Assembly (NCBI RefSeq): GCF_030159255.1
Contig: NZ_BSCT01000036.1
Span: forward strand, 16,641-80,640
Origin: Bradyrhizobium sp. SSBR45G
Lineage (GTDB): Bacteria > Pseudomonadota > Alphaproteobacteria > Rhizobiales > Xanthobacteraceae
Reading direction: 5' to 3'
Length of the DNA: 64,000 nt
Shown here in pieces: positions 35,879 through 44,577 of this stretch. The translations under genes and the position numbers were made by a program. The notes beneath the pieces are model-generated. The model worked only from the letters and a program-made list of their open reading frames with translations. It had not been told where the DNA came from and searched no databases. Each line of letters begins with the position of its first letter. Position 1 is the stretch's first letter.

Positions 35879-35916
35879 TGATGTATGAAACAAAGACAAT
35901 GATGTAAAATACATCA
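35879..35916. promoter_or_regulatory. Candidate operator of the XRE-SulP unit
   Basis: A perfect inverted repeat TGATGTA-AAA-TACATCA at 35900-35916, with an extra half-site TGATGTAT at 35879-35886, 14 bp from it. On the minus strand a TTTACA box within the repeat and TACATC/TATGGT hexamers at suitable spacing make a promoter plausible. This AT-rich patch contrasts with the GC-rich surroundings. Confidence 0.65.
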
Positions 35917-35990
35917 CTCGCCCATACGAGGCAAGCTGGAACTCGGCCACCGGCCTGTCCCCGCACGGCGCGGCCACCCGGAACGCCAAA

Positions 35991-36023
35991 CGGCCCGCCA
36001 TCCCCCTGGGGTATGGCGGGCCG
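35991..36023 (-). terminator. Terminator of the EF-G-like gene
   Basis: A perfect 11-bp stem CGGCCCGCCAT / ATGGCGGGCCG with a loop that can itself pair (CCCC/GGGG), followed on the minus strand by TTTGG, 26 bp after the stop of the EF-G-like gene. Confidence 0.6.
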
Positions 36024-36048
36024 GTGATGGTCAGATCGGAGGCGGGGT

Positions 36049-38097
36049 TCAGGCCGCGTCGCGATGCGAGGCGATGATGTGGTCGGCGGCGCGGCCCGTC
36101 ACTTCGGCCATGTGGTCGAACTGGCGGGTGAAGCTGCCGGCGCCAGCCGTGGCCGAGCGCAGTTCCACGATCAACTCGCCGATCTCGGCTTCCGGCATCA
36201 TCGCCCGCACGCAATCCCAGCCCGGCCAGCCGTCACGGGTGTCGAACGACAGGATCTGGCCGCGCCGTGCCGAGAGGATCGCGTTGATCTTCGCGGTGGC
36301 GTCGGTCGGACAGACGATCTCGACGGTGTGGATCGGCTCCAGCAGCACCGGCTGGCACTGCGGCAGGCCCTCGCTGACGCCGACACGCGCCGCGGTCCGG
36401 AACGCGAGATCGGACGAATCGACGCTGTGATAGGAGCCGTCCGTCAATGTCACCGCGACGTCGATCACGGGGAAGCCCAGCGGACCGCGCGTGAGCGCGT
36501 CGACGACGCCCTCCTCCACCGCCGGGATGTAGTTGCGCGGCACCGCGCCGCCGACCACCTTCTCGGTGAACTGGAAGCCCTCGCCGCGCGGCAGCGGCTT
36601 GATGTCGAGCACGACGTCGCCGAACTGGCCGTGACCGCCGGACTGCTTCTTGTGGCGGCCGCGCTGCGTGATCGGCTTGCGGATGGTCTCCTGATAGCCG
36701 ATCGCAGGCGTGTGCGATTTGACGTTGACGCCGAAGCGGTCGCGCAACCGTTCCAAGGCGACGCGCAGATGCATCTCGCCCTGCCCCCACAGCACCGTGT
36801 CATGGGTGCGCGGGTTCTGTACCATCGTCAGCGACGGGTCCTCCTCGTGGAGCCGCTGAAGGGCCTGGCCGAGCTTGACGTCGTCCTTGCGGTCGACGGC
36901 GGCGATCGAGATCGCCAGCACCGGCGAGCACGGATCGATCCTGACCAGCGCCTGTGGCGCAACCTTTCCGGTCGCAACCGTGTCGCCGGTCCTGACCGCA
37001 TCGAGCTTGCCGAGCGCGATCGTCTCGCCGGCCTCGACGCCAGCGCGCTTGCTGTCATGCGCGCCGGTCGCGGCGAGAATGCCGGACACGCGCGCCACCT
37101 CGCCCGAGGCGGCATGCAGCGTGGCGCCGTCGTCGAGATGGCCGGACAGCACGCGGGTCAGCGAGAGCTTGCCGCCATGTTGCAGATGCAGCGTCTTGAA
37201 GACGTAGCCGAGCGCCTCCTTGGTGTCCTTCACGCCGAGCCGCTGGGTGGTCTCAGCGATTCCGGGCGCCTCGTGGCGCAGCGCCTTCATCAGCCGGAGC
37301 ACGCCGTTCTCACGCAGCGCCGAACCGAGCAGCACCGGGCAGATCAAACCTTCGCGCAGCTCGCGCGCGAGATCGTCGAACACGGCGTCGCGCGGCGGCG
37401 GGATATCCTCCAGCAGCTGCTCCATCAACGAATCGTCGTGATCGGCGAGCTTCTCCAGCATCGAGAAGCGCGCCTCCTTCTCACGATCGAGATTGCCGCC
37501 CTCGAGATCGATCACCTCGCTCGCCTTGTGCTCGCGATAGATGAAGGCGCGCTCCAATGCGAGATCGACGAAGCCCTCGATCAGCTCGCCGTTCCAGATC
37601 GGAATCTGGCGCAGCACCAGCGGCACGCATGAGGCCGGCTGCAGGGTTGCGAGCGTCTCACGGATGCGCGCATTGGCGCGGTCGATCTTGTTGAGGAACA
37701 AAAAGCGCGGAATGCGCAGCTCCTCCAGCTCGCGCAGGATGATCTGCAATTGCGGCAGCTTCTTCTCGTCGGCCTCGCACACCACGATCGCGGCATCGAC
37801 GGCCGGCAGCGCGGCGCGCATGTCGTGGATGAATTCGATTGAGCCGGGACAGTCGAGGAAGGTGTAGCTGTCGCCCATGAAGGTGGCGGTCGCCGCCGTC
37901 ATCGCGACGCTCATCTTGTGATGCCGCGCCTCCGGACTGGCATCGCCGACGGACGTGCCGGCATCGACGCTGCCGGCGCGCGGGATCGCGCCGGTTCGCG
38001 CCAGAATCGCCTCAAGCAGAGTGGTTTTACCGCTTTGGAAAGGGCCCACCAGCGCGATGCACCGTGGACCTCGGGGACTTCTCAGATCTTGTCCCAT
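36049..38097 (-). CDS. Elongation factor G-like GTPase, divergent paralogue
   Basis: A 682-residue protein with the EF-G domain order (GTPase, II, III, IV, V). G1 is GPFQSGKT (about 18-25), G4 is NKID. The G2 region (SPEARHHKMSV) replaces the canonical E-R/K-G-I-T-I. G3 is DCPGS where EF-G has DTPGH, so the catalytic histidine is a serine. Domain IV is recognisable (KKQSGGHGQFGDVVLDIKP). Start ATG at 38097 (MGQDLRSPRG) precedes the GTPase fold directly. It is monocistronic, not in the str operon. Probably not the housekeeping translocase; a specialised ribosome factor is inferred. Confidence 0.88.
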   Translation of the reverse strand: MGQDLRSPRGPRCIALVGPFQSGKTTLLEAILARTGAIPRAGSVDAGTSVGDASPEARHHKMSVAMTAATATFMGDSYTFLDCPGSIEFIHDMRAALPAVDAAIVVCEADEKKLPQLQIILRELEELRIPRFLFLNKIDRANARIRETLATLQPASCVPLVLRQIPIWNGELIEGFVDLALERAFIYREHKASEVIDLEGGNLDREKEARFSMLEKLADHDDSLMEQLLEDIPPPRDAVFDDLARELREGLICPVLLGSALRENGVLRLMKALRHEAPGIAETTQRLGVKDTKEALGYVFKTLHLQHGGKLSLTRVLSGHLDDGATLHAASGEVARVSGILAATGAHDSKRAGVEAGETIALGKLDAVRTGDTVATGKVAPQALVRIDPCSPVLAISIAAVDRKDDVKLGQALQRLHEEDPSLTMVQNPRTHDTVLWGQGEMHLRVALERLRDRFGVNVKSHTPAIGYQETIRKPITQRGRHKKQSGGHGQFGDVVLDIKPLPRGEGFQFTEKVVGGAVPRNYIPAVEEGVVDALTRGPLGFPVIDVAVTLTDGSYHSVDSSDLAFRTAARVGVSEGLPQCQPVLLEPIHTVEIVCPTDATAKINAILSARRGQILSFDTRDGWPGWDCVRAMMPEAEIGELIVELRSATAGAGSFTRQFDHMAEVTGRAADHIIASHRDAA

Positions 38098-38274
38098 TCG
38101 CCGCCTCCTTGTTGTGGAGCTCGGCCCTTGATTGGGTCGGCAAAGCCGAATGCTCTGCCTCGTCTGCCGCTTTGGCAAGCAGGCTGGCGGCGAAAAACGT
38201 TGCTGCAGTGCAAGCGAGGCGTCACTCTTCCCGCACAATTGCGGGAAGAGTGGCCGTTCACGGCAAAGAGACGA

Positions 38275-38745
38275 TCAACGGCCGGGACGCAATTCGAGGC
38301 TTTCCAGACCGGCCGAGACGCTGAGGCCGACCTGGCCCTGCACGCTGAGCGGCTGCAGTGCGATCGAATTGGCCGAGCCGCCAACCAGCACGTTGCCGCC
38401 GAGGCCGACGCCGACCGAGGCCGAGCCCTGCGCACCGGCATAATCGCCGGAGAGATCGCCCGGCCCGAGCCGCGCGACCGGGGCATAGACCACCCAGGCG
38501 AGCAGCGATTCCTGGGTGATGCCGAGATCGAGGCCGACCTTGCGGATCGTCGCGACATAGCGGTCCTCGGGAATGCCGTCGGCGCGCAGCACGCAGCCGA
38601 GATGGGTCACCGAGCCGACGATGAATCCGACGCTGGCGCCGCCGCGGCATTCGAGGACACCGACCCGCACGCGATCTTGCGCCTGGGCGGCGCCCGCGAT
38701 GCAGAGGACAGCAGCAGTGAGCCCAGCGAGGATGGTCGAGCGCAT
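38275..38745 (-). CDS. DUF992 exported protein (copy 1)
   Basis: A 156-residue secreted protein: signal peptide with cleavage after AQAQ, then a DUF992 domain starting RVRVGVLECRGGASVGFIVG and ending ALQPLSVQGQVGLSVSAGLESLEL. It holds two conserved cysteines (LECRG and HLGCVLRA), likely a disulfide. Function unknown; the family is nearly confined to alphaproteobacteria. A divergent paralogue lies 210 bp away on the same strand. Confidence 0.85.
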   Translation of the reverse strand: MRSTILAGLTAAVLCIAGAAQAQDRVRVGVLECRGGASVGFIVGSVTHLGCVLRADGIPEDRYVATIRKVGLDLGITQESLLAWVVYAPVARLGPGDLSGDYAGAQGSASVGVGLGGNVLVGGSANSIALQPLSVQGQVGLSVSAGLESLELRPGR

Positions 38746-38955
38746 GAATAAACTCCGGCTGAAATGAAGATGCGATGCAGACCCCGCCGATCGGACTGAT
38801 GATCACGGGCGATCACATCTATGCCACAAGGCTTACACCCGCACCAGAATAGACGCGCCGTTCATCTGATCCGCGGACGTGACGACATGAACGGCGCGCC
38901 GCTGGTGCAAGGCATTGTCGTGAACGAAATCGAGGATCGTCGCGGCGCGCAATGG

Positions 38956-39480
38956 TCAGCGATAGAACCGCGAGAAGTAGGACGATGACCGGCTCGGGCT
39001 CGGATGCATCGGCAGCAGCGGCACCAGTTCGACCTCGGTGATTCCTGCCGCGAGGTTGAGGCCGGTCTGGCCCTGCAGGCTGATCGGCTGCAGGGCGGCG
39101 GAGCGGTCGGAGTCGCGCACCAGGAAGCTGCCGCCGAAGCCGACCAGCGCGGCGGCATTGGCGGCCAGCCCGCCGTAGCGACCGCGCAGCTCGCTGCGGC
39201 CGAAATCATTGACCGGTGCGTTGACCGCCCACGCCATCCGGGTCTCGTCCGTCAGCCCGAGATCGAGGCCGTAGCGGCGGACCTTGGCGACATAGCGCTC
39301 GGGCTCGCGGCCCTGGCTGCGAAACACGCAGCGCAGGCGGGCCTGGGACATCACAAGCTTGCCGGCGGTGCGGCGTCCTTCGCATTCGAGCACGCCGGCG
39401 CGCATCGGCCGGTTGGCGTGGGATGCCGCTGACAGCGCGACCGACACAAGCAACACGATCGACAGCAGAAGCAGCCGCAT
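38956..39480 (-). CDS. DUF992 exported protein (copy 2)
   Basis: A 174-residue paralogue of the protein at 38275-38745, with the same layout: signal peptide (to about residue 22), MRAGVLECEGRRTAGKLVMS, the paired cysteines (LECEG and RLRCVFRS), RYVAKVRRYGLDLG and the C-terminal ALQPISLQGQTGLNLAAGIT. It adds a short serine-rich tail (HPSPSRSSSYFSRFYR). The two copies have diverged widely, so the duplication is old. Role unknown. Confidence 0.85.
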   Translation of the reverse strand: MRLLLLSIVLLVSVALSAASHANRPMRAGVLECEGRRTAGKLVMSQARLRCVFRSQGREPERYVAKVRRYGLDLGLTDETRMAWAVNAPVNDFGRSELRGRYGGLAANAAALVGFGGSFLVRDSDRSAALQPISLQGQTGLNLAAGITEVELVPLLPMHPSPSRSSSYFSRFYR

Positions 39481-39520
39481 CGAACTCCAACCCTACGCCA
39501 CTGAACTTGACGCTCGGACA

Positions 39521-39554
39521 AAAGAAAAGCGCCATGTTCAAAACATGGCGCTTT
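39521..39554 (-). terminator. Aspartate aminotransferase terminator
   Basis: A perfect 13-bp stem AAAGCGCCATGTT / AACATGGCGCTTT with a 3-nt loop, followed on the minus strand by TCTTTTG, about 48 bp after the aminotransferase stop. Confidence 0.85.
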
Positions 39555-39601
39555 CCGGGGCAGAATCCGACTGTCCGAAATTCGGACCGGTTGTTGCCCG
39601 A

Positions 39602-40807
39602 TTACCTCAAATTACCGCAGAAGCGCTGGATACGCTTGCAGGCGTCCTCGAGGTCCGAAGTCTTGGTCGCGTAGGAGATACGGAACGCCGGGCCGAGGCC
39701 GAACGCCGAGCCCTGCACGACGGCAACGCCCTCGGTTTCCAAAAGCTCGGTGACGAAGGCCTCGTCGTTGTCGAGCACCTTGCCCGACGGCGCGGTCTTG
39801 CCGATGGTGCCGGCGCAGGACGGGTAGACATAGAAGGCCCCCTCCGGCCGCGGGCATTCGATGCCGTTCGCCTGGTTCAGCATCGACACGACGAGATCGC
39901 GGCGCTCCTTGAACACCTTGTTGTTGGCCGGAATGAAGTTCTGCGGGCCATTGAGAGCTTCCACCGCCGCCCATTGCGCGATCGAGCACGGGTTCGAGGT
40001 CGACTGCGACTGGATCGTCGCCATCGCCTTGATCAAATGCGCCGGACCGCCGGCATAGCCGATACGCCAGCCGGTCATGCAATAGGCCTTGGAGACGCCG
40101 TTCACGGTCAGCGTGCGGTCATAGAGCGACGGCTCGACCTGCGCCGGGGTCGTGAACACGAAGTCGTCATAGACCAGGTGCTCATACATGTCGTCGGTCA
40201 TGATCCAGACATGCGGATGCTTGACCAGCACCTCGGTGAGCGCCTTCAGCTCGGCCTTGGTGTAGGCCGCGCCGGTCGGGTTCGACGGCGAGCACAGGAT
40301 CAGCCACTTGGTCTTCGGCGTGATCGCCTTCTCCAGCGCCTCCGGCTGCAGCTTGAAGCCATGCGCCGCGGTGCAGACCACCGGCACCGGCTCGCCGCCG
40401 GCCAGCGCCACCATCTCCGGATAGCTGACCCAATACGGCGCCGGGATGATCACCTCGTCGCCCGGATTGATGGTCGCCATCAGCGCATTGTACAGCACCT
40501 GCTTGCCGCCGACGCCGACGATCACCTGGTTCGGCTTGTAGGTGAGGCCGTTCTCGCGCTGGAACTTGCCGATGATGGCTTCCTTCAGCTCGGGGATGCC
40601 GTCGACCGCGGTGTACTTGGTCTTGCCGGACTGGATCGCCTTGATCGCGGCGTCCTTGATGTTGTCCGGCGTGTCGAAATCCGGCTCGCCGGCGCCGAGG
40701 CCGATGACGTTGCGGCCCGCCGCTTTGAGGACGCGCGCTTTATCCGTGACCGCGATGGTTGCGGACGGCTTCACACGGTCGAGCGCAGCGGCGAGAAAGG
40801 ACATCAT
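39602..40807 (-). CDS. aatA: Aspartate aminotransferase, class I PLP-dependent
   Basis: A 401-residue class I aminotransferase (Ib-type, as in Rhizobiales aspartate aminotransferases). Visible: NVIGLGAGEPDFDTPDNIKD near the N terminus, SPSNPTGAAYT (substrate/PLP Asn), VNGVSKAYCMTGWRIGYAGG with the PLP lysine (about residue 239), and the C-terminal arginine in GPAFRISYAT. It interconverts aspartate and oxaloacetate with 2-oxoglutarate/glutamate; some members also act on prephenate. Monocistronic, with its own terminator. Confidence 0.95.
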   Translation of the reverse strand: MMSFLAAALDRVKPSATIAVTDKARVLKAAGRNVIGLGAGEPDFDTPDNIKDAAIKAIQSGKTKYTAVDGIPELKEAIIGKFQRENGLTYKPNQVIVGVGGKQVLYNALMATINPGDEVIIPAPYWVSYPEMVALAGGEPVPVVCTAAHGFKLQPEALEKAITPKTKWLILCSPSNPTGAAYTKAELKALTEVLVKHPHVWIMTDDMYEHLVYDDFVFTTPAQVEPSLYDRTLTVNGVSKAYCMTGWRIGYAGGPAHLIKAMATIQSQSTSNPCSIAQWAAVEALNGPQNFIPANNKVFKERRDLVVSMLNQANGIECPRPEGAFYVYPSCAGTIGKTAPSGKVLDNDEAFVTELLETEGVAVVQGSAFGLGPAFRISYATKTSDLEDACKRIQRFCGNLR

Positions 40808-40996
40808 CAGCTCCTATGCAGGCGTCGTGGATGACCCTCGTTCGGGCCACGACCAGTCATGTTTGGGAAACGCCTGCTTTTAAGGCCCGCAGGCTGGCAT
40901 CGCAAGAAGCTTGGGCACATGGCTCCCAAGAGTTTAGGGAACGTTAAAGCCACCCGGCTAGCGTGATCAGACGATTGTCCCAATTTTCAGGCCGAA

Positions 40997-42229
40997 ATGA
41001 CCACTATCGGGAGCGCCCTGCGATCCGGCGACTGGCTGACGGCCGCGCGGATCAAGTCCTACAGCTGGCTTCTGCTCGCGGTCACGATCGCGGCCATCGC
41101 CGGCTGGATCGCGCTGTCCGATGGCCTGATCGACCGCAACGGCAAGCCGATCGGCACCGATTTCTCCAACGTCTATGCGGCAGGCGTGCTGACCCTTCAG
41201 GGCAAGGCCGCCGACGCCTATGACCCGCCGTTGCAGCATGCGATGGAAAAGGCCGTGTTCGACGGCCGCGACGTGCCGTTCTTCGGCTGGCACTATCCGC
41301 CCTTCTTCTTCGCGATCGCCGCGATCACCGCCCTGCTGCCTTATGCCGGCGGGCTGGCGCTGTGGGTGGTGTCGAGCCTCGCCGCCTATCTCGCCGTGAT
41401 GCGCGCGATCCTGCCGCGGACCGAGACGCTGCTGGTCGCTGGCGCCTTCCCCGCGGTGTTCGTCAACATCGGCCACGGCCAGAATGCATTCTTCACCGCG
41501 GCCCTGCTCGGCGGCGCGCTGCTCTCGCTGGAGCGCGGCAGGCCATGGGCCGCAGGCGTGCTGATCGGGCTGCTCGCCTACAAGCCGCAATTCGGCGTGC
41601 TGATTCCGGTTGCGCTGGTCGCAGGCGGACGCTGGCCGACCATCACGGCCGCAGCCGCCACCGTGGCGACACTGGTCGCGATCAGCTTCGCCGTGCTCGG
41701 CAGCGACGTCTGGCATGCCTTCTTTCAGTCGATGACCTTCACCCAGAACGTGGTGCTCGAGCAAGGCGGCACCGGCTGGGAAAAGATCCAGTCCGTGTTC
41801 TCGGCCGCCCGGCATTGGGGCGCGGATGTCCGCACCGCCTACACGGTGCAGGGCCTGCTTGCACTGTCGCTCGCCGCCGGCCTCGCCTGGCTGTGGCGGA
41901 GCGACGCGGCGTTCGATCTCAAGGCTTCGGCGCTCGCCAGCGCGAGCCTGCTGGCGACACCCTATGTTCTCGACTACGACCTCGTCGTGCTTGCGGTCGC
42001 GATCATCTTCTTCGTCCGCCACGGCCTCGCCAACGGCTTTCGCGACTACGAGCTCAGCGTGCTCGCGGCCGCCTGGATCGTGCCGCTTGTGTCGCGCAGC
42101 GTCGCCGCGCTGACGACGATCCCGCTCGGCCTCGCCGCACTGGTGATTCTGTTCGCGCTCACCCTGCATCGCGCGCTGTCCGATCGCGCCGCCGAGATCG
42201 ACGGACACGCGCGCATCGCACGAGCGTGA
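40997..42229 (+). CDS. Polytopic membrane glycosyltransferase-like protein (GT87/DUF2029)
   Basis: A 410-residue protein with about ten to twelve membrane helices. An early TDFSNVYAAGVLTLQGKAAD segment and a HYPPFFFAIAAITALLPY stretch match the GT87/DUF2029 family of polyprenyl-phosphate-dependent mannosyltransferases, where an early Asp in a periplasmic loop is catalytic. Further motifs are GHGQNAFFTAALLGGAL and YKPQFGVLIP. In this setting it is likely to add a sugar to an envelope lipid or glycan, but donor and acceptor are unknown. It is divergent from the aminotransferase gene. Confidence 0.82.
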   Translation: MTTIGSALRSGDWLTAARIKSYSWLLLAVTIAAIAGWIALSDGLIDRNGKPIGTDFSNVYAAGVLTLQGKAADAYDPPLQHAMEKAVFDGRDVPFFGWHYPPFFFAIAAITALLPYAGGLALWVVSSLAAYLAVMRAILPRTETLLVAGAFPAVFVNIGHGQNAFFTAALLGGALLSLERGRPWAAGVLIGLLAYKPQFGVLIPVALVAGGRWPTITAAAATVATLVAISFAVLGSDVWHAFFQSMTFTQNVVLEQGGTGWEKIQSVFSAARHWGADVRTAYTVQGLLALSLAAGLAWLWRSDAAFDLKASALASASLLATPYVLDYDLVVLAVAIIFFVRHGLANGFRDYELSVLAAAWIVPLVSRSVAALTTIPLGLAALVILFALTLHRALSDRAAEIDGHARIARA

Positions 42230-42450
42230 TCTCGCAGGCTTGATCGCGCAAGCTTGATCTCGATCGTGTGGAGCTGTTGGAAAGTTGTTGTTCGCGAGTG
42301 CAGTGCAGTAGCGCTTTTCGACTTTTTCCATCCGTCGGCTCTTGCAGCCCGCGCCCATCGGCATCATTGTCTGGCCGCATTGCGGGACGATCTGGCGTCC
42401 GCATGCGTGATTCTGCAAAGCGACGATTCCTCGAACTCGATATTGGCCGG

Positions 42451-43101
42451 ATGTACAAGCTCTATTCGATGCAGCGCTCGGGCAACAGCTACAAGGTTCG
42501 CCTTGCGCTGGCGCTTCTGAACGCGCCCTATCAGGCGATCGAGATCGATATTCTGCGCGGCGAGAGCCGCACGCCGGACTTCCTCGCCAAGAATCCGAGT
42601 GGCCAGGTGCCGCTGCTGGAGGTCGGAGAGGACCGCTATATCGCCGAGTCGAATGCGATCCTGTGGTACGTCGCGGGCGGCACGCCGCTGGTGCCGGAGC
42701 AGCGCATCGAGCGCGCCGAAGCGCTGCAATGGATGTTCTTCGAGCAGCATGCGCTGGAGCCCAATATCGGCGCCGCCTATTTCTGGCTGCTGCTGGTGAA
42801 GGGCGGACGCGATCTGCAGACGCATGCGCTCGAGGACTGGATGGAACGCGGCTACGCGGCGCTCCAGGTGATGGAGAATCATCTCAAGAGCAACGACTAC
42901 TTCGCGGCGAAGCAGCTGACCGTCGCCGACATCGCGCTGTACGGCTACACCCATGTCGCCGATCGCTGCGACTTCGATCTCTCGACCTTCCCCAAAATCC
43001 GCAGCTGGCTGCGCCGGGTCGAGCAGACGCCAGGCTTCGTCGCGATGGACTGGCAGCCGGCACTGATCGACTCCGCCGGCATCGCCGCCGACTACGATTG
43101 A
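42451..43101 (+). CDS. Glutathione S-transferase family protein
   Basis: A 216-residue GST: thioredoxin-like N-terminal domain (MYKLYSMQRSGNSYKVRLAL, VPLLEV cis-proline, ESNAI glutathione-binding) and helical C-terminal domain with LTVADIALYGYTHVAD (N-capping box). The serine in RSGNSYKVR probably activates glutathione. The ATG at 42451 begins the fold; an ATG 16 codons earlier adds nothing conserved. The substrate is unknown; detoxification is typical. Confidence 0.9.
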   Translation: MYKLYSMQRSGNSYKVRLALALLNAPYQAIEIDILRGESRTPDFLAKNPSGQVPLLEVGEDRYIAESNAILWYVAGGTPLVPEQRIERAEALQWMFFEQHALEPNIGAAYFWLLLVKGGRDLQTHALEDWMERGYAALQVMENHLKSNDYFAAKQLTVADIALYGYTHVADRCDFDLSTFPKIRSWLRRVEQTPGFVAMDWQPALIDSAGIAADYD

Positions 43102-43309
43102 GCCGACACCGTAAGACTACCGACCACCCGTAGAAGAGCGGGGAAAATACACGCGAAGGCGGGAACAAATACCGCTAGCGCCATTTTTTTGCCGTTTTTG
43201 GTCGCTGACCGCCGCAATCCTGCCCAGCGTGACCTTAGAATTTACCTCTGCGAGTGATTCGCTCGCGGATGTAGGGGTAAGGGATTTCGACTTCATGTGC
43301 CGGTGGCGT

Positions 43310-43549
43310 ATGGCTTCCGTTCCGAAGTTCAACTGGGTCCGCGGCCAGGCCTCCCCACTGGGCCCGGCGCAGCATGAAGAGGCCTTCCAGGGGCCTGTCA
43401 GTGGCTTTCACGACAACGCGACGCTCACCCTCTCGCCCAGCCTGACCACTGCGGTGGCCGCAACCATCGCAGCCAGCACGGTCTCCTTGGGCGTGAGCGT
43501 CACCGTCGTGATCTGGTCGATCCAGGCCGTCATCTCGATGCCCGCTTAG
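43310..43549 (+). CDS. Small hypothetical protein with C-terminal membrane helix
   Basis: A possible 79-residue protein. The C-terminal third is a hydrophobic stretch (TAVAATIAASTVSLGVSVTV) and codon third positions are strongly GC, as in real genes here; the N-terminal part is less convincing. I recognise no family. The start at the second possible ATG is a guess. A minus-strand frame covers the same bases but has poorer composition. Confidence 0.35.
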   Translation: MASVPKFNWVRGQASPLGPAQHEEAFQGPVSGFHDNATLTLSPSLTTAVAATIAASTVSLGVSVTVVIWSIQAVISMPA

Positions 43550-43616
43550 CAGCAAGCCATTTTGACAACCCTTCGCGGTTTTCGCGACAACAGGCGATGA
43601 TTGTCTCGCGCTGCAA

Positions 43617-43811
43617 ATGGCGATGAAATCAACGGTCGTAATCGTTGCCGTGACCCTGGCCCTCGCGATCCTGCTGGCGGCGTCACTGCTGATCATCATC
43701 GAGCGGCGGGGCGAGCTCTCGCTCTCGCCGCTGACCGAAGACGGTCGGACGACACATGTCCAGCTGATGAGTCCGCCCAGCGCCGGCCCGGTGCAGCCAG
43801 TCTCTGGTTGA
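43617..43811 (+). CDS. Small single-pass membrane protein
   Basis: A 64-residue protein with one strong membrane helix (STVVIVAVTLALAILLAASL) followed by a short cytoplasmic or periplasmic tail. Either ATG at 43617 or 43623 could start it. No family recognised. It is close upstream of the GNAT gene on the same strand and might share its transcript. Confidence 0.45.
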   Translation: MAMKSTVVIVAVTLALAILLAASLLIIIERRGELSLSPLTEDGRTTHVQLMSPPSAGPVQPVSG

Positions 43812-43871
43812 TCGCAGGCGCGGCCATGCGTATCGAAAGCCGTCGACAATCGAAAAGGCGGCTCATTTTTC

Positions 43872-44333
43872 ATGCATGCATCACTCATTGTGCGTCCCCT
43901 CGCGCGCGAGGACTACGATCTTTGGCTGCCCCTCTGGGACGGCTACAATGCTTTCTACGGCCGATCGGGGCCAACCGCGTTGCCGGCGGAGATCACCGCC
44001 ACCACCTGGGACCGCTTCTTCGACGCCAATGAACCCGTGCATGCCCTCGTCGCCGAGAGCGGCGGCGAACTGATCGGCCTCGCCCATTATCTGTTTCACC
44101 GCGCCACCACCACGATCGGGCCGCTGTGCTACCTCAACGACCTGTTCACAAGCGAAGCCGCCCGCGGCAAGGGCGTCGGCCGCACGCTGATCGAGGCGGT
44201 CTATGCGGAAGCCCGCGCCGCCGGCGCGCCACGCGTCTATTGGCAGACCCACGAGACCAACACCACCGCGCAGGCGCTCTACGACAAGATCGCCGACCGC
44301 TCCGGCTTCATCGTCTACCGCAAGACGGTGTGA
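43872..44333 (+). CDS. GNAT-family N-acetyltransferase
   Basis: A 153-residue single GNAT domain protein. The acetyl-CoA loop is SEAARGKGVGRTLIEAVYAE (about residues 92-111), preceded by CYLNDLFT (strand beta-4) and followed by the QTHETNTTAQALYDKIADRS helix with its conserved Tyr. Typical of amino-group acetyltransferases; substrate unknown. A terminator follows 90 bp downstream. Confidence 0.9.
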   Translation: MHASLIVRPLAREDYDLWLPLWDGYNAFYGRSGPTALPAEITATTWDRFFDANEPVHALVAESGGELIGLAHYLFHRATTTIGPLCYLNDLFTSEAARGKGVGRTLIEAVYAEARAAGAPRVYWQTHETNTTAQALYDKIADRSGFIVYRKTV

Positions 44334-44422
44334 GCCGAGCGGCTGTCACGCAGCCGTCACGGCACGGGCCTAGGCTCCCCCGAGCGCCTGATCACCCCCC
44401 CGTCACCGATCACGCGTTTCAG

Positions 44423-44467
44423 CGGTCCCCGTCAGTCGCCGTCTCTGACCGGGGCCGCATTTTTTTG
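44423..44467 (+). terminator. Terminator after the GNAT gene
   Basis: A 13-bp stem with one mismatch and one G-T pair (CGGTCCCCGTCAG / CTGACCGGGGCCG), 9-nt loop, followed by seven T residues on the plus strand. Confidence 0.75.
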
Positions 44468-44577
44468 CCCGGCGTTCCCCGTCGGACGCGAAAATCGACT
44501 CCGCAAGTGACGATTGGTCAGCGACCTGAGTGGCCCCGCGATCATCACGGGAGAGCAGGGCAGGAACGCGTTGCGTC

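Noticed and set aside
43235..43888. A 217-codon minus-strand frame
   Set aside because: Composition is poor and it overlaps two plus-strand small frames and the GNAT start, which have better third-position GC.
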